Assembly: GCA_965223115.1 (NCBI GenBank)
Contig: OZ244982.1
Span: 434,001-498,000 of the forward strand
Direction: 5' to 3'
Source of the DNA: CBDCUI01 sp965223115
Lineage (GTDB): Bacteria; Pseudomonadota; Gammaproteobacteria; UBA4575
Length of the DNA stretch: 64,000 nucleotides
Shown here piece after piece: positions 63,231-64,000 of the stretch; the stretch's first letter is position 1; each line of letters begins with the position of its first letter. The notes beneath the pieces are model-generated. The model was not told where the DNA came from and did not search any database. It worked only from the letters and a program-made list of their open reading frames with translations. The translations under genes and the position numbers were made by a program.

Positions 63231-63254
63231 ATCTTATGCCTTGTTGCATAAGAT
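63231..63254 (+). terminator. 9-bp hairpin between fimV and truA
   Basis: ATCTTATGC (63231-63239) and GCATAAGAT (63246-63254) pair perfectly around a 6-base loop. It lies 67-90 bases after the fimV stop and ends 32 bases before truA. Only a weak T-rich stretch follows, so it may be a partial terminator or processing hairpin rather than a strong terminator. Confidence 0.4.
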
Positions 63255-63286
63255 GCCACTTTGTTACTAATCAATAACTCAAATAT

Positions 63287-64000
63287 ATGCGTATTGTGCT
63301 TGGTATAGAGTATGACGGAAGTCACTTTTGCGGATGGCAGAGGCAACCGCATGCAAGTTCAGTACAACAGGTTGTTGAAGATGCGCTTTCAAAAGTGGCA
63401 AATACACCTATTACTGTACAGGTTGCCGGGAGAACGGATACAGCGGTGCATGCAACAGAGCAGGTAGTTCATTTTGACTGCTTTGCTGAACGTGATGATA
63501 AAGCATGGATCATGGGTGCAAATACAAATTTACCAAGTTCAGTAGCAATCCTGTGGTGTAAGCGAGTCAATGATAAGTTTCATGCGCGATATTCGGCAAT
63601 TTCAAGAAGATATCGTTATGTAATCTTAAATCGCTCCACTCGTCCTGCAATATTAGATAGGCTTGTCACTTGGGTTTATAAGCCACTTGATTATGTGGCA
63701 ATGTCAAAAGCTGCCAATAGCTTGATAGGAAAACATGATTTTTCCTCTTATAGAGCGTTGGCATGTCAATCTAAAAGCCCTATACGTACTGTGCATGATA
63801 TAAAAGTTGCTTGCCAAGGAGAGTTTATCTTTATTGACATCCATGCAGATGGTTTTCTACATCATATGGTTAGGAACATTGTCGGTGTACTCATCGATAT
63901 TGGTAAAGGCGATCAAGAAATTGACTGGGCTAATACGGTACTGCAATACCGTGATCGAACCAAAGGTGGTGTTACAGCACAGGCAGCAGGATTATACCTG
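63287..64000 (+). CDS. truA: tRNA pseudouridine(38-40) synthase TruA (3' partial)
   Basis: TruA makes pseudouridine at positions 38-40 of the tRNA anticodon arm. From ATG 63287 the frame stays open for 238 codons to the last base, so the gene runs off the window; E. coli TruA has 270. The N-terminal RIVLGIEYDGSHFCGWQRQP is the family opening and the catalytic Asp is D51 in VAGRTDTAVHATEQVVHFD (usual GVHA is AVHA here). YRYVILNRSTRPAI and FLHHMVRNIVGVLIDIGKG are later signatures. asd-fimV-truA is the order I remember from Pseudomonas. No strong ribosome site is visible. Confidence 0.94.
   Translation, partial: MRIVLGIEYDGSHFCGWQRQPHASSVQQVVEDALSKVANTPITVQVAGRTDTAVHATEQVVHFDCFAERDDKAWIMGANTNLPSSVAILWCKRVNDKFHARYSAISRRYRYVILNRSTRPAILDRLVTWVYKPLDYVAMSKAANSLIGKHDFSSYRALACQSKSPIRTVHDIKVACQGEFIFIDIHADGFLHHMVRNIVGVLIDIGKGDQEIDWANTVLQYRDRTKGGVTAQAAGLYL

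Overview
The window is a gene-dense, AT-rich piece of a gammaproteobacterial chromosome. It carries about 53 protein genes on both strands, one clear pseudogene, and no rRNA, tRNA, CRISPR array, insertion sequence or prophage that I can see. Almost every gene is housekeeping, and several blocks have classical gammaproteobacterial order: bamA-skp-lpxD-fabZ-lpxA, rnhB-dnaE-accA-tilS, pyrG-kdsA-eno-ftsB-ispD-ispF, pepA-holC-valS, lptFG, xerD-dsbC, and leuCDB-asd-fimV-truA. The last block, and the grouping of parE/parC with a FimX-like gene and psd, are as I remember them from Pseudomonas. I cannot name the genus. An AT-rich, type IV pilus-bearing gammaproteobacterium is the safest reading.

Layout. 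1-4.4 kb: outer-membrane assembly and early lipid A genes on +. 4.4-7.6 kb: a minus-strand block of lpxB, a DegT-type aminotransferase and a Gfo/Idh oxidoreductase; the last two look like GnnB and GnnA, which make the 3-amino form of UDP-GlcNAc for lipid A. 7.7-22.3 kb: a long + run for replication, fatty acid, nucleotide, KDO, isoprenoid and tRNA-modification genes. 22.3-25.3 kb: a small accessory patch with a VOC protein, an exported protein, a DUF2007/zinc-ribbon protein, a membrane protein, a methyltransferase and a second, decayed methyltransferase. 25.3-31.4 kb: thioesterase, valS, a small hypothetical, holC and pepA on minus. 31.5-36 kb: lptFG, an RDD protein, xerD and dsbC. 36-39.4 kb: a large AddA/RecB-like helicase-nuclease. 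39.5-44.7 kb: parE, parC and htpX. 44.7-48.7 kb: a FimX-like degenerate GGDEF/EAL protein and a conserved hypothetical. 48.9-53.1 kb: the EF-P modification set epmB/efp/epmA, then psd and a SCO protein. 53.2-64 kb: aroC, an MFS transporter, leucine biosynthesis, asd, fimV and a partial truA cut by the window end.

How the genes connect. Envelope building dominates: bamA, skp, lpxA/B/D, fabZ, kdsA, lptF/G, psd, dsbC and htpX all serve the outer membrane or envelope quality control. gnnA/gnnB, plus a methionine at the LpxA acyl-ruler position, predict an unusual lipid A with amide-linked, short primary acyl chains. fimV and the FimX-like protein point to type IV pili controlled by c-di-GMP. The EF-P module contains the target and two of its modifying enzymes.

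I did not find a wholly new multi-gene system. The best leads are the gnnAB-lpxA lipid A prediction, the FimX-like/hypothetical pair, a methyltransferase fossil with three in-frame stops, a perfect 28-bp palindrome upstream of valS, and two genes whose extended -10 element lies exactly six bases before the start codon. No gene-free stretch exceeds about 300 bases once the pseudogene is counted.
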